Assembly (NCBI GenBank): GCA_029237815.1
Contig: JAQZBP010000009.1
Location: 124,001 to 188,000, forward strand
From: Moraxellaceae bacterium
GTDB taxonomy: Bacteria; Pseudomonadota; Gammaproteobacteria; Pseudomonadales; Moraxellaceae
Direction: 5' to 3'
Length of the DNA stretch: 64,000 nt
This document shows, in pieces, positions 44,407 to 53,411 of this stretch (positions within the stretch are counted from its first letter, which is position 1; every line of letters starts with the position of its first letter). The notes below the pieces were generated by a model. The model searched no databases and was not told the origin of the DNA. It saw only the letters and a program-made list of their open reading frames with translations. The translations under genes were made by a program, and so were the position numbers.

Positions 44407-45723
44407 TCAGGCCCGCATCAGCGCTTCGATGTCGGCCACGGCCTTCGGCACCGCGTGGGTCATCACTTCGCTGCCCGTTTTGGTGACCACGACATCGTCC
44501 TCGATGCGCACGCCGATGCCGCGCCATTTCGGCTCCACCGTCGCGCAATCCGGCGCGATGTAGAGACCGGGTTCGACCGTCATCACCATGCCGGGCTCCA
44601 GCACGCGCCACTGGCTGTCCACCTTGTAGTCGCCGACGTCGTGCACATCCATGCCCAGCCAGTGTCCGGTGCGGTGCATGAAGAACTGCCGGTAGCTTTC
44701 CTTCTCTATGCATTCCTGCGTGCTGCCCTTGAGCAAACCAAGCTCGACCAGGCCCTCGGTCAGGACGCGCACCACGGCCTCATGGGCGCTGTTCCAGTGC
44801 GCACCCGGCTTCACGACATCGATCGCGGCGAGCTGCGAATCCAGCACCAGCTGGTAGATCGCCTTCTGCTCCGGCGAGAACGTCCCGTTCACCGGGAAGG
44901 TGCGCGTGATGTCCGAGGCATAATGATCCAGCTCGCCGCCGGCATCGATCAGCACGAGCTCGCCGTCCTGCATCACGCGGGTGTTCTCGACGTAGTGCAG
45001 GATGCAGGCGTTGGCGCCGGAACCGACGATGGTGTTGTAGGCCGGCGCCGCACAGCCGCTCTTGAGGAATTCGTGCATGAGCTCGGCCTCGAGCTCGAAC
45101 TCGGTCATGCCGGGCTTCGCCGCCTGCATGGCGCGCACATGGGCGCGCGCCGAAATGCCGGCCGCGCGCCGCATGATCTTCAGCTCCTCCGCCGACTTGA
45201 ACAGGCGCAGGTCGTGCAGCAGGTGGTCCAGCATCATGAACTCGCCCGGCGCATGCAGGCCGGCGCGTGATTTCGCGCGGATCGAGTTCACCCAGCCCAT
45301 GAGGCGCTGGTCGAAGACCGGCTGCGCGCCCATCGACACATAGACGCGCTCGCGGCCTTCGATCAGGCCGGGGATGATCTCGTCGAGGTCGGTGATGGGG
45401 AAGGCATCGTCGGCGCCGTGATCCTTGACTGCGCCTTCCGGCCCGGCGCGGTAGCCGTTCCAGATTTCCATCTCGCGGTCACGCTCGCGCACGAACATCA
45501 CGAACTCGCCCTGGGGGCGGCCGGGAATCAGGCACAGCACGGACTCGGGCTCGGCGAAGCCCGACAGGTAATAGAAGTCACTGTCCTGGCGGTAGCGGAA
45601 CTCGGTGTCGCGGTTGCGCCGGTAATGCGGCGCGGCAGGCAGGATGGCGATGGAGCCGGGCCCCATCATGTTCATCAGCGCCTGGCGGCGACGGGCAAAC
45701 TCGGTGGCGGGCAATAGCGACAT
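44407..45723 (-). CDS. pepP: Xaa-Pro aminopeptidase P
   Basis: This 438-residue metalloaminopeptidase removes N-terminal residues before proline. It has the N-terminal aminopeptidase-P domain (SLLPATEFARRRQALMNMMG) and a pita-bread catalytic domain. Metal ligands are in IDAGGELDHYASDITRTFPV, HRTGHWLGMDVHDVGDY, VEPGLYI and RGIGVRIEDDVVVT. The length is as in E. coli (441). It starts 9 nt after ygfB. Confidence 0.96.
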   Translation of the reverse strand: MSLLPATEFARRRQALMNMMGPGSIAILPAAPHYRRNRDTEFRYRQDSDFYYLSGFAEPESVLCLIPGRPQGEFVMFVRERDREMEIWNGYRAGPEGAVKDHGADDAFPITDLDEIIPGLIEGRERVYVSMGAQPVFDQRLMGWVNSIRAKSRAGLHAPGEFMMLDHLLHDLRLFKSAEELKIMRRAAGISARAHVRAMQAAKPGMTEFELEAELMHEFLKSGCAAPAYNTIVGSGANACILHYVENTRVMQDGELVLIDAGGELDHYASDITRTFPVNGTFSPEQKAIYQLVLDSQLAAIDVVKPGAHWNSAHEAVVRVLTEGLVELGLLKGSTQECIEKESYRQFFMHRTGHWLGMDVHDVGDYKVDSQWRVLEPGMVMTVEPGLYIAPDCATVEPKWRGIGVRIEDDVVVTKTGSEVMTHAVPKAVADIEALMRA

Positions 45724-45732
45724 GAAGGCGGT

Positions 45733-46332
45733 TCAATGCAGGGTGGGGGAATCGGGATCGGCTTCGTCATGGCCACGCTGTTCCTCGGGCGGGGCCAGTT
45801 CCTCGAACAGGTGGATCACGCCCATGCGCACGAACTCGTAGAGCTCGGCATAGGCGCTTTCATCGGATTCGTCGTTGTCCTGGGCGGTCGGGTCGACGCT
45901 GGAGACATGCACGATGTCCTGCAGCGTCTCGCGCACCGACTCGTCGTGCACGCGCTTGTCTTCCGGGCGCACGGCAGTGCCGAAGCCGACCAGGAAGCCC
46001 TGGCACCACTCCGCCAGCGCAGCGACGCGGGCGGCCAGGTCGTCCTCATCGTCGGGCAGCAGTGGCGTAAAGACCAGCTCGCTGTCGCCGAGGTCCTCCA
46101 GGGTCTTGAGCTGCAGCTGCCAGATCCCCGCCATGGACTCCTCGTCGATGGCCTGGTCGGCCTCGGCATGCGCCTCGAGCACCTTCTGCAGCATGCTCCG
46201 GTTGAGGCGGGCACCGCCGGCCAGTAGCCCGGCGAGGACGCCGTGCAGCTCGGAGGCGGAGCAGGCGGCATTCAGCCGGGCCAGGGTATTGGCCAGCTCG
46301 TCGAGAGAGGGCACGGCAGCAACTGGATGCAT
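45733..46332 (-). CDS. ygfB: YgfB/YecA-family (UPF0149) protein
   Basis: This 199-residue acidic all-helical protein of the UPF0149 family has an N-terminal ASELHGVLAGLLAGGARLN, LEDLGDSELVFTPLLPDDED, AEWCQGFLVGFG and VRMGVIHLFEEL. Position upstream of pepP is conserved across gammaproteobacteria. In Pseudomonas YgfB modulates expression of other genes; its role here is unknown. It is divergent from the TIGR02449 gene across 85 nt. Confidence 0.92.
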   Translation of the reverse strand: MHPVAAVPSLDELANTLARLNAACSASELHGVLAGLLAGGARLNRSMLQKVLEAHAEADQAIDEESMAGIWQLQLKTLEDLGDSELVFTPLLPDDEDDLAARVAALAEWCQGFLVGFGTAVRPEDKRVHDESVRETLQDIVHVSSVDPTAQDNDESDESAYAELYEFVRMGVIHLFEELAPPEEQRGHDEADPDSPTLH

Positions 46333-46417
46333 GAGGGGAAGTCCGATTGACCCTTAATCAAATGAAAAACTATAGTACCCCCCATACCGGCCTTCGGCCA
46401 TCGCCTGCGACCCGCCC

Positions 46418-46627
46418 ATGCTCGATAACGAACTCAAGACCCTGAGCGCCCGCATCGACAGCCTGACCGAGCTGTCCTCGCGCCTCATGGCGGAGAACCG
46501 GAAGCTGCGCTCGCAGGAATCCGCCCTCCTCGCCGAGCGCGACGAACTGCAGCGCAAGAACGAGCTGGCCAAGGCCCGCGTCGAAGCCATCATCCTGCGT
46601 CTGAAGGCCCTCGAGGCGCAGGAATAA
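46418..46627 (+). CDS. TIGR02449-type ZapB-like coiled-coil protein
   Basis: This 69-residue protein is a single coiled coil (LKTLSARIDSLTELSSRLMA, LLAERDELQRKNELAKARVE). It matches the short family found just upstream of zapA in many gammaproteobacteria. Size and position suggest a ZapB-like partner in division, but that is inference. It is 18 nt upstream of zapA. Confidence 0.85.
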   Translation: MLDNELKTLSARIDSLTELSSRLMAENRKLRSQESALLAERDELQRKNELAKARVEAIILRLKALEAQE

Positions 46628-46645
46628 ACCACTCCGGTACATCCC

Positions 46646-46957
46646 ATGAGCACCGATACGAGCACGCTCGAAGTTTTCATCCTGGACAAGTCCTATCGCA
46701 TCAACTGCCCCGAGGGTGAACAGGACAGCCTGCGCAACTCGGCCCAGTACCTGGACCGCAAGATGCGCGAGATCCGTTCCGGCGGCAAAGTCATCGGACT
46801 CGAACGCATTGCCGTCATCGCCGCGCTGAACATCACGCACGAGCTGCTCTCGGCCTCGCGCCACATGGACACCGAATCGAATTCCAAGGCGGAACTGACC
46901 CGCCTGATCGGCAAGATCGAAAAGACCCTGGACAGCTACCAGGCACTGGACAGCTGA
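46646..46957 (+). CDS. zapA: cell division protein ZapA
   Basis: This 103-residue protein bundles FtsZ filaments at the septum. The N-terminal beta part VFILDKSYRINCPEGEQDSL, followed by RNSAQYLDRKMREIRSGG and ALNITHELL, is typical. A C-terminal coiled coil provides tetramerisation. The location next to 6S RNA and ygfA is the conserved gammaproteobacterial order. Confidence 0.95.
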   Translation: MSTDTSTLEVFILDKSYRINCPEGEQDSLRNSAQYLDRKMREIRSGGKVIGLERIAVIAALNITHELLSASRHMDTESNSKAELTRLIGKIEKTLDSYQALDS

Positions 46958-47035
46958 ACATCGCCTGAACAGGCAAAATGCCGGCTTTTGACGTGCTTCG
47001 TGCTATCCGGTTAACAAACCCTTCATCATTTCGAT

Positions 47036-47064
47036 GCTTCGCAGGCAGGACGCTTTGGTATACT
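47036..47064 (+). promoter_or_regulatory. ssrS (6S RNA) promoter
   Basis: A TATACT -10 box lies at 47059-47064, 8 nt before the inferred RNA 5' end. The -35 region near 47036-47041 (GCTTCG) is poor, as in many 6S promoters that depend on other factors. Confidence 0.65.
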
Positions 47065-47071
47065 GGCCACG

Positions 47072-47249
47072 TGTTCCCTGGAGTGTTCGCCAGCCGGTCC
47101 AGTCCCCTGAGCCGATATCAACACCCCGGGAAGTTCGCGTGATTGTTGTGTGCATGTCCGCCCGACGGAAAGCCTGATACAGACACCGTGCTTCCCCCTT
47201 GAACCCCTGGGTTCAAGGGTTACGACTGGCAGCGGCACTCCGGAGAACA
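47072..47249 (+). ncRNA. ssrS: 6S RNA
   Basis: The region contains the conserved closing stem (GTTCCCTGGAGTG at 47073 pairing with CACTCCGGAGAAC ending 47248). The two hallmark blocks also occur: GTCCAGTCCCCTGAGCCGAT near the 5' side, and CTTGAACCCCTGGGTTCAAG followed by GGTTAC on the 3' side. Length is about 178 nt (E. coli 184). 6S RNA mimics an open promoter and sequesters RNA polymerase sigma-70 in stationary phase. It lies between zapA and ygfA, the universal position in gammaproteobacteria. Confidence 0.97.
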
Positions 47250-47259
47250 CACTCTCTTC

Positions 47260-47877
47260 ATGCCCTCCCCCGACACATCCGTTCCAGCGCTGCATCGCCA
47301 GCAGCTGCGCCGCGAATTGCGCGCGGCCCGTCGTGGCCTGTCCGTCTTCCAGCAAAAAAACGCCGCGGCCCAGCTGGCCCGCCGCCTCGGCCAATTGCCC
47401 GCCCTCAAGGCGGCGCGGCACATCGCCCTGTACTGGCCCATGGACGGGGAAATCGATCCGCGCCGACTCGTGCGCGACAGCCGACTCACCGCGCGCCACT
47501 TCTATTTGCCGGTGCTGCGTGCCTTCCCCGCCTCCACCCTGCGCTTCGTGCGCTGGCACCCGGGCATGCCTCTGCACCGGAACCGCTTCGGCATTCCCGA
47601 GCCCGCCGGACGCCGGACGCTGCCGGCCCGCACCCTCGACGCGATACTCCTGCCACTGACGGGCTTCGATGAGCACGGCAATCGCCTGGGGATGGGGGGC
47701 GGGTTCTATGACCGGACACTGTCTTTCCGGCGCCAGGGCGGCCGGAAGCCGCTGCTGATCGGGATCGCACATGCCTGCCAGCAGGTCGCGAGCCTGCCGG
47801 TGGCCGCATGGGACGTGCCCCTCGGGATGATCGCTACCGACCGCAGGGCCTTCCGGCCGGACCGTGGACGGGCCTGA
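47260..47877 (+). CDS. ygfA: 5-formyltetrahydrofolate cyclo-ligase
   Basis: This 205-residue ATP-dependent enzyme converts 5-formyl-THF to 5,10-methenyl-THF. Motifs are the basic N-terminus RQQLRRELRAARRGL, IALYWPMDGEID, and the nucleotide-binding GMGGGFYDRTL. The gene follows 6S RNA by about 11 nt and is likely co-transcribed and processed from it, as in E. coli. Confidence 0.95.
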   Translation: MPSPDTSVPALHRQQLRRELRAARRGLSVFQQKNAAAQLARRLGQLPALKAARHIALYWPMDGEIDPRRLVRDSRLTARHFYLPVLRAFPASTLRFVRWHPGMPLHRNRFGIPEPAGRRTLPARTLDAILLPLTGFDEHGNRLGMGGGFYDRTLSFRRQGGRKPLLIGIAHACQQVASLPVAAWDVPLGMIATDRRAFRPDRGRA

Positions 47878-48000
47878 GCCAACCAGGCCCAGAAGGCGGC
47901 CAGCTCCTCCATTTCTGGTGGCGCCGACCCACTATTTCTGCCTTTCGCACCACACCGGGCACTTGACGCCCGCTGCCCACTCCCGTGACGCCGCCCGCCT

Positions 48001-48654
48001 TCAGCGCAGCGACAACACCGCCCAGCCATTGCTGGCGGCGTGGGCGCGCAGGGGCTCGTCGGGATCCACGGCGACCGGATGGGTGACATATTCCAGCAGG
48101 GGAATGTCATTGCGGGAGTCGGAGTAGAACCAGGCGCCGTCGACACTTTCACCAGTCTCGGCCAGCCACTGCTGCAGGCGCTCGATCTTGCCGTGCTGGT
48201 AGCAGGGCACGCCGGCGACCCGGCCCGTATAGCGGCCGTCACGGGTCTCGGGCTCGGTGGCGATCAGATCGGTCACGCCCAGCTCCCGGGCGATCGGCGC
48301 GGTGATGAACCGGTTGGTGGCGGTGATGATGACCAGCCGGTGTCCCTGCTCCCGGTGCTGGCGCAGGAGCTCGCGGCCCCTGGGCAGGATCATGCCCGTC
48401 ACTTTTTCCCGCATGAAGTCGCGATGCCAGTCCGCCAGCGTGTCGGCCGGCTCCCGGGCCAGTACCGTAAAGACGAATTCGCTATAGGCGATGATATCGA
48501 GCTGGCCGCGGCAGTAATCGGAATAGAAACGGTCGTTCTGGGCCTTGTAGTAGGCGCCGTCGACATGGCCCCGCTCCACCAGGAACTCGCCCCAGGCATG
48601 GTCGGAGTCCCCGGCCAGGAGGGTGTTGTCGAGGTCGAAGATGGCAAGCGTCAT
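48001..48654 (-). CDS. HAD-superfamily (SerB-like, subfamily IB) phosphatase
   Basis: This 217-residue protein has HAD motif I DLDNTLLAGDSDHAW, motif II VIITATNRFI, Lys in YQHGKIERL and motif III YSDSRNDIPLLEYV. The cap resembles TIGR01490-type hydrolases related to phosphoserine phosphatase. The substrate is unknown; a phosphoserine- or phosphoethanolamine-like substrate would fit. The ATG at 48654 lacks a strong RBS. It is divergent from rppH. Confidence 0.93.
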   Translation of the reverse strand: MTLAIFDLDNTLLAGDSDHAWGEFLVERGHVDGAYYKAQNDRFYSDYCRGQLDIIAYSEFVFTVLAREPADTLADWHRDFMREKVTGMILPRGRELLRQHREQGHRLVIITATNRFITAPIARELGVTDLIATEPETRDGRYTGRVAGVPCYQHGKIERLQQWLAETGESVDGAWFYSDSRNDIPLLEYVTHPVAVDPDEPLRAHAASNGWAVLSLR

Positions 48655-48800
48655 GGGCGGACTCCCGGGGCAAAGCGCGCATGATAGCCACTTGGGCCCC
48701 AAAAATACGAGCCTGGCGCTTGCCCCCGCCATGGCCTGTAGAGTATTTATAAAACAATCACTTGGACGACCAAGTTCCCCCACTTTCTTGAGACACCGCC

Positions 48801-49277
48801 GTGATAGACGCCGACGGCTTCCGCCCCAATGTGGGCATCATCCTCGCCAACGGGGCCGGGCAGGTCCTGTGGGCCCGGCGCTGCGGCCACGAGGCCTGGC
48901 AGTTCCCCCAGGGCGGCATCAGCGAAAACGAGTCGCCGGAAGAGGCCATGTATCGCGAGCTCTGGGAAGAGGTCGGCCTCGAGCTTCCCGACGTGAAGAT
49001 CATCGCAAGCACGCGCGGCTGGCTGCGCTATCGCCTGCCGCGCCGCTTCGTGCGCCAGGACAACAATCCCGTGTGCATCGGCCAGAAACAAAAATGGTTC
49101 CTGCTGCAGATGCTCTCGGACGACACACGCGTCTCGCTCAACTGCACGCACCCGCCCGAGTTCGACGGCTGGCGCTGGGTCAGCTACTGGTACCCGCTCA
49201 ACCAGGTCGTGTCTTTCAAGCGCGAGGTCTACCGCAAGGCACTGATCGAGCTCGCGCCGCGCCTGCCGTTGCGCTGA
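48801..49277 (+). CDS. rppH: RNA pyrophosphohydrolase RppH
   Basis: This 158-residue Nudix enzyme removes pyrophosphate from mRNA 5' ends and triggers decay. The Nudix box [20 protein letters not shown] followed by VGL is complete; QFPQGG and [15 protein letters not shown] are family-specific. The start is GTG at 48801 giving [15 protein letters not shown], the conserved N-terminus. It precedes ptsP, the usual order. Confidence 0.96.
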   Translation: MIDADGFRPNVGIILANGAGQVLWARRCGHEAWQFPQGGISENESPEEAMYRELWEEVGLELPDVKIIASTRGWLRYRLPRRFVRQDNNPVCIGQKQKWFLLQMLSDDTRVSLNCTHPPEFDGWRWVSYWYPLNQVVSFKREVYRKALIELAPRLPLR

Positions 49278-49442
49278 CGCCCGCGCCGCACGCTGCCGGC
49301 ATGTCGCGCCCTGGCGCGAGCCGTATCCTGCGGCACGGGTCCGGCGCACGATGCGAAACCGTTGCCAGGTCCGACGCAGGAGCGCAGCTGGCGGCGGCCT
49401 ACAATTTGATTTCTGACTGCGGGTGAACCGCCGGGACAACCC

Positions 49443-51731
49443 ATGCTGCCCATGCTGGAGAAGCTGCGCAAAATCGTACAGGACGTGGATTCCGCGCCGA
49501 ATTTCGCGGCGGCGCTGACCACCATGGTAGCGAGCGTGCGCGACACCATGGGCACCGAGGTCTGCTCCGTCTACCTGGTCGACGACAAGAGCAACCGCTA
49601 CATCCTGATGGCCAGCGCCGGCCTTAACGAGGACGCGGTCGGCAATGTCTCGCTGGCCCTGAACGAAGGCCTGGTCGGCCTCTGCGGCGCACGCGAGGAA
49701 CCCATCAACCTCGATGACGCCTCCGCCCACCCGAAATACCACTACCTGCCCGGGACCGGCGAGGAGCAGTACAACTCCTTCCTCGGCGTGCCCATCATGC
49801 ATCGCCGCAAGGTGCTGGGCGTGCTGGTGGTGCAGCAGCGCGACAAGCGCAAGTTCGACGAATCCGAAGAAGCCTTCCTGGTGACGCTCTCGGCGCAGCT
49901 CTCCGGCGTGGTCGCGCATGCCAAGGCCATCGGCGCCTTCGAGTCGCTGCGTGCCTCGTCGCCGCGCTCCAACATGACGCGCCTCTTCCAGGGTATCTCG
50001 GGTGCCACCGGGATCGCGCTCGGCCGCGCCATCGTGATGTATCCGCCGGCCGACATCGACTCGGTGCCGGACCGCGTGGCGGAAGACCCCGACGCCGAAA
50101 TCGAGCAGCTGCACAAGGCCATCGACGCCGTGCGCAACGACATGCGCCAGCTCGACGCCAAGATGCAGGGCTCGCTGCTCGCGGAAGAACGCGCCCTCTT
50201 CGACGCCTACCTGCGCATGCTGGACGACAAGGCCCTCGTCGCCGAAATCGAGGACCGCATCCGCGGCGGCAACTGGGCCCAGGGCGCGCTGCGCGAAGTC
50301 ATCGAAACCCATATGCAGGCCTTCGCCGCGATGGACGATGCCTACCTGCGCGAGCGCATGGCGGACGTGCGCGACCTCGGCCTGCGCATCCTCGCGCACC
50401 TGCAGCAGCAGGAAGAAGAGGTGGTGCGCGAACTGCCCGAGCACTCCATCCTGATCGGCGAGGAAATCACTACCGCCATGCTGGTGGAAATGCCGCTGGA
50501 GCGCGTCGCCGGCATCGTCACCGTGCTGGGCGCGGCGAACTCGCACATGGCCATCGTGGCGCGCGCACTCGGCATTCCCACCGTGCTCGGCGTCGCCGAC
50601 CTGCCGGTGACTTCGCTCGACGACACCGAGATGATCGTCGACGCCTACCAGGGCCGCATCTACGTGCAGCCGTCGCGCCAGCTGCGCTCGCGCTACAAGG
50701 AAATCATCAAGGAAGAGCAGCAGCTCGTCGCCGGCCTCGAGGCCTATCGCGACGTGCCGGCGGAGACCCCCGACGGCCATCGCCTCGCACTCTACGTGAA
50801 CACCGGCCTCATGGCCGACGTGGCGCGCGCCAAGGACCGTGGCGCCGAGGGCGTCGGCCTCTACCGCACGGAAATCCCCTTCATGCTGCGCGAGCGCTTT
50901 CCCGGCGAGGAAGAGCAGCGCGCCATCTACCGCCAGCAGCTCGAGGCCTTCGCACCGCGCCCGGTGACCATGCGCACGCTGGACATCGGCGGCGACAAGG
51001 ATTTGCCCTACTTCCCCATCAAGGAAGAAAACCCGGCGCTGGGCTGGCGTGGCATCCGCATCACCCTCGACCATCCGGAAATCTTCATGGTGCAGATCCG
51101 CGCCATGCTGAAAGCCAACATCGGCCTCGACAACCTGCAGATCATGCTGCCGATGATCTCCTCGGTGTTCGAGGTGGAGGAAGCGCTGCACCTGATCCAT
51201 CGCGCCGTGATGGAAGTGCAGGAGGAAGAAGGCGTGCCGCTGCCCATGCCGCGTATCGGCGTCATGGTGGAAGTGCCGGCGACCGTGCTGCAGATCGCCG
51301 ATATCGCGGCGCTCGTGGACTTCATCTCGGTTGGCTCCAATGACCTCACCCAGTACATGCTGGCGGTGGACCGCAACAACTCGCGCGTCGCCGACATCTA
51401 CACGCCCTACCATCCGGCAGTGTTGCGCGCGCTGCAGATGGTGGTCTCGGAAGTGCACCGCATCGGCAAGCCGGTGGGCATCTGCGGCGAGATGGCGGGC
51501 GACCCCGGCACCGCCATGCTGCTGATGGCGATGGGCTTCGACTCGCTCTCCATGAGCGCGAGCAACCTGCTCAAGATCCGCAAGATCATCTGCAAGGTGC
51601 CCTACCTGCAGGCGCGCGGGCTGCTCGAACAGGTGATGCAGGTGGACAACGCCGCGGTGATCCGCAGCCTCGTGGAATTCGAGCTCGAGGATCTGGGCCT
51701 GATCGACCTGATCCGGCCGGGCAAAAAGTAA
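49443..51731 (+). CDS. ptsP: PTS-Ntr enzyme I (phosphoenolpyruvate-protein phosphotransferase)
   Basis: This 762-residue EI-Ntr has an N-terminal GAF domain (10-165; VCSVYLVDDKSNRYILMASA), an HPr-binding and phospho-His domain with H368 in GAANSHMAIVARALGIPTV, and a C-terminal PEP-binding barrel (RTEIPFMLRERFPGEEEQ, FISVGSNDLTQYMLAVDRNN, GICGEMAGDPG). It phosphorylates NPr in the nitrogen/potassium regulatory PTS. The GAF domain senses glutamine in relatives. Confidence 0.97.
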   Translation: MLPMLEKLRKIVQDVDSAPNFAAALTTMVASVRDTMGTEVCSVYLVDDKSNRYILMASAGLNEDAVGNVSLALNEGLVGLCGAREEPINLDDASAHPKYHYLPGTGEEQYNSFLGVPIMHRRKVLGVLVVQQRDKRKFDESEEAFLVTLSAQLSGVVAHAKAIGAFESLRASSPRSNMTRLFQGISGATGIALGRAIVMYPPADIDSVPDRVAEDPDAEIEQLHKAIDAVRNDMRQLDAKMQGSLLAEERALFDAYLRMLDDKALVAEIEDRIRGGNWAQGALREVIETHMQAFAAMDDAYLRERMADVRDLGLRILAHLQQQEEEVVRELPEHSILIGEEITTAMLVEMPLERVAGIVTVLGAANSHMAIVARALGIPTVLGVADLPVTSLDDTEMIVDAYQGRIYVQPSRQLRSRYKEIIKEEQQLVAGLEAYRDVPAETPDGHRLALYVNTGLMADVARAKDRGAEGVGLYRTEIPFMLRERFPGEEEQRAIYRQQLEAFAPRPVTMRTLDIGGDKDLPYFPIKEENPALGWRGIRITLDHPEIFMVQIRAMLKANIGLDNLQIMLPMISSVFEVEEALHLIHRAVMEVQEEEGVPLPMPRIGVMVEVPATVLQIADIAALVDFISVGSNDLTQYMLAVDRNNSRVADIYTPYHPAVLRALQMVVSEVHRIGKPVGICGEMAGDPGTAMLLMAMGFDSLSMSASNLLKIRKIICKVPYLQARGLLEQVMQVDNAAVIRSLVEFELEDLGLIDLIRPGKK

Positions 51732-51932
51732 GACGCAGGAACAGCGCCGTCGCATTTGCGCCGGCCTTCCTGTGTGCCACGGGGCGCCAGCAAGCCGCAG
51801 CGCGCGTCTGTGGCACGGTGAGCAGCGGCACTTTGCGGCTCCGCCATCTCGCCCCTCCCCCGCGCGCCACAAGCCCACGCATCCCCGCCACCGCGGGCGA
51901 CGCGCTCGCGGCAATCTCCCGGGTCATCAATG

Positions 51933-52532
51933 CTAGCGCCGCGACACCGCCGGATGCTGGTGCACATAAAAGCGCAGCGGCCACTGCGCCGCCGCGCCGG
52001 CGTAGTCGACACCGATGCGTGGCGCCGACACGATGTCCTCGCCGGCAACCCTCTCGCCCTTCTCGATCCAGAGCGCCTCCGAGCGCAGCGACAGGCCATC
52101 CAGTGACTTGTCGATCTGCAGCGCGCGGCACAGCCGTCCCGGCCCGCTCAGCCACTGGTGCGGCTTGAGGCGCGGATAGGCCGCCTGCCACTGCGCCATG
52201 CCCTGCTCCGGCGCCAGCGCGCGGATCAGGACCGCCTCCGGCTCGCCGGCGTCACGCGTCACCGCATTCAGGCAGTAGTACATTCCGTAGATCAGGTAGA
52301 CGTAGGCGACGCCGCCGGCCGCATACATGGTCGCGGTGCGCGGCGTGTGCCGCCCGCCGTAGGTGTGGCAGGCCGGGTCTTCCCGGCCGAGGTAGGCCTC
52401 GGTCTCGACGATGATGCCGCTCTGCACGTCGCCGTCCGGCAACTGCCGGCACAGGCGCATGCCGAGCAGCTCGCGCGCCACCGTCGTCGTGTCGCGGCGG
52501 TAGAAGGTCGTCGGCAAGGCCTTGCGCCTCAT
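51933..52532 (-). CDS. DNA-3-methyladenine glycosylase (MPG/AAG family)
   Basis: This 199-residue repair glycosylase excises alkylated purines. Conserved parts are ARELLGMRLCR, IIVETEAYLGREDPACHTYG, RTATMYAAGGVAYVYLIYGM, CLNAVT and GPGRLCRALQID. The AAG fold uses the Glu in ETEAY as catalyst. It overlaps the NRDE gene by 4 nt and is co-transcribed with it. Confidence 0.95.
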   Translation of the reverse strand: MRRKALPTTFYRRDTTTVARELLGMRLCRQLPDGDVQSGIIVETEAYLGREDPACHTYGGRHTPRTATMYAAGGVAYVYLIYGMYYCLNAVTRDAGEPEAVLIRALAPEQGMAQWQAAYPRLKPHQWLSGPGRLCRALQIDKSLDGLSLRSEALWIEKGERVAGEDIVSAPRIGVDYAGAAAQWPLRFYVHQHPAVSRR

Positions 52533-53293
52533 GCGCCGGCACCGTCCTGCCGGTCGAATTCGAAATCGCAGCGCTCGCCGGGGCCGTCCGGCCCGAAGGA
52601 CTGCTCGGTGAAGCGGACGCGACGCCGGCCCACCAGCAAGGCCGTGGAGGCGCGGGTGCCGTAGCCTGTGGAGCGGATGAAGGGCGGCGAGAGCAGGCGC
52701 TCCAGGGCCAGGCCGACGCCGGTATCGGGCAGCTCCTCGTCCGGGGCGGCGGCATCGTCGGCGAGCAGGCGCAGCAATCCCTCGATGCCGGGCGCGACCA
52801 CCTCGGCCTGCAGCGCCCGGCGGGCGCGCTCGACCTTGGGCCAGGGCGAGTCCAGCAGGTGGTTGCTGAGCGCGTAGACCCCCGGCGCCAGGCCCCGCGG
52901 CGGCGTGCCGCGGTTGCTGCAGATGACCAGTGCATCGCGGTCCGCCACCAGCAGGTTGAAACCGCCATAGCGGTCCGCTCCCGTCATCGCCTCTTCTGCA
53001 TAGGCCAGGGGCGGGGCATCGCCTTGCAGGTACTCACTTACCAGCAGGCCTCTGGAAAGCCGGCCCTTGGGTGCCTGCGGCTCACGGAAATTGGTCAGGG
53101 CCGCAAAGCGGCCGTGGCGCGTCACGCCCATCCAGGTGCCGCCGGCGGCCAGGTCACGCCCGGCCAGCAGCGTCGGACACTCCGGCCAGAAGCGGGCGGG
53201 CGCCGTGGCGCGGGCATGGAACTCGTCGCGGTTGGCCGCCACGATCAGGGGGTACTCGGGATGGACCTGCCAGGCGAAGGCAATCAGGCACAT
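52529..53293 (-). CDS. NRDE-family (TANGO2-like) protein
   Basis: This 254-residue protein has the family-defining MCLIAFAW start (N-terminal-nucleophile-like Cys2) and AANRDEF, then LLAGRDLAAGGTWMGVTRHG, FAALTNFREP and VYALSNHLLDSPWPKVE. TANGO2 proteins are implicated in heme or lipid handling; the bacterial role is unknown. The start at Cys-proximal ATG 53293 is strongly favoured because Cys must follow Met. It is divergent from lgt. Confidence 0.93.
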   Translation of the reverse strand: MCLIAFAWQVHPEYPLIVAANRDEFHARATAPARFWPECPTLLAGRDLAAGGTWMGVTRHGRFAALTNFREPQAPKGRLSRGLLVSEYLQGDAPPLAYAEEAMTGADRYGGFNLLVADRDALVICSNRGTPPRGLAPGVYALSNHLLDSPWPKVERARRALQAEVVAPGIEGLLRLLADDAAAPDEELPDTGVGLALERLLSPPFIRSTGYGTRASTALLVGRRRVRFTEQSFGPDGPGERCDFEFDRQDGAGA

Positions 53294-53411
53294 GGGCGCG
53301 GGCTCACACAAGAAAAATCGACAGGGCCTCCCACCGCAACTCAGCCGTTCCATCGTGAACGGGGGGCATGTGAGAATGCCGGCCTTGTTTTAGCAGATAT
53401 CGGACGTCCTC

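Noticed and set aside
47150..47672. Open frames overlapping 6S RNA and ygfA
   Set aside because: They cross the structured 6S RNA and are alternative frames of ygfA, with no protein homology.
48747..51914. A 1055-residue minus-strand open frame
   Set aside because: It mirrors rppH and ptsP in an antisense frame and has no recognisable domain.
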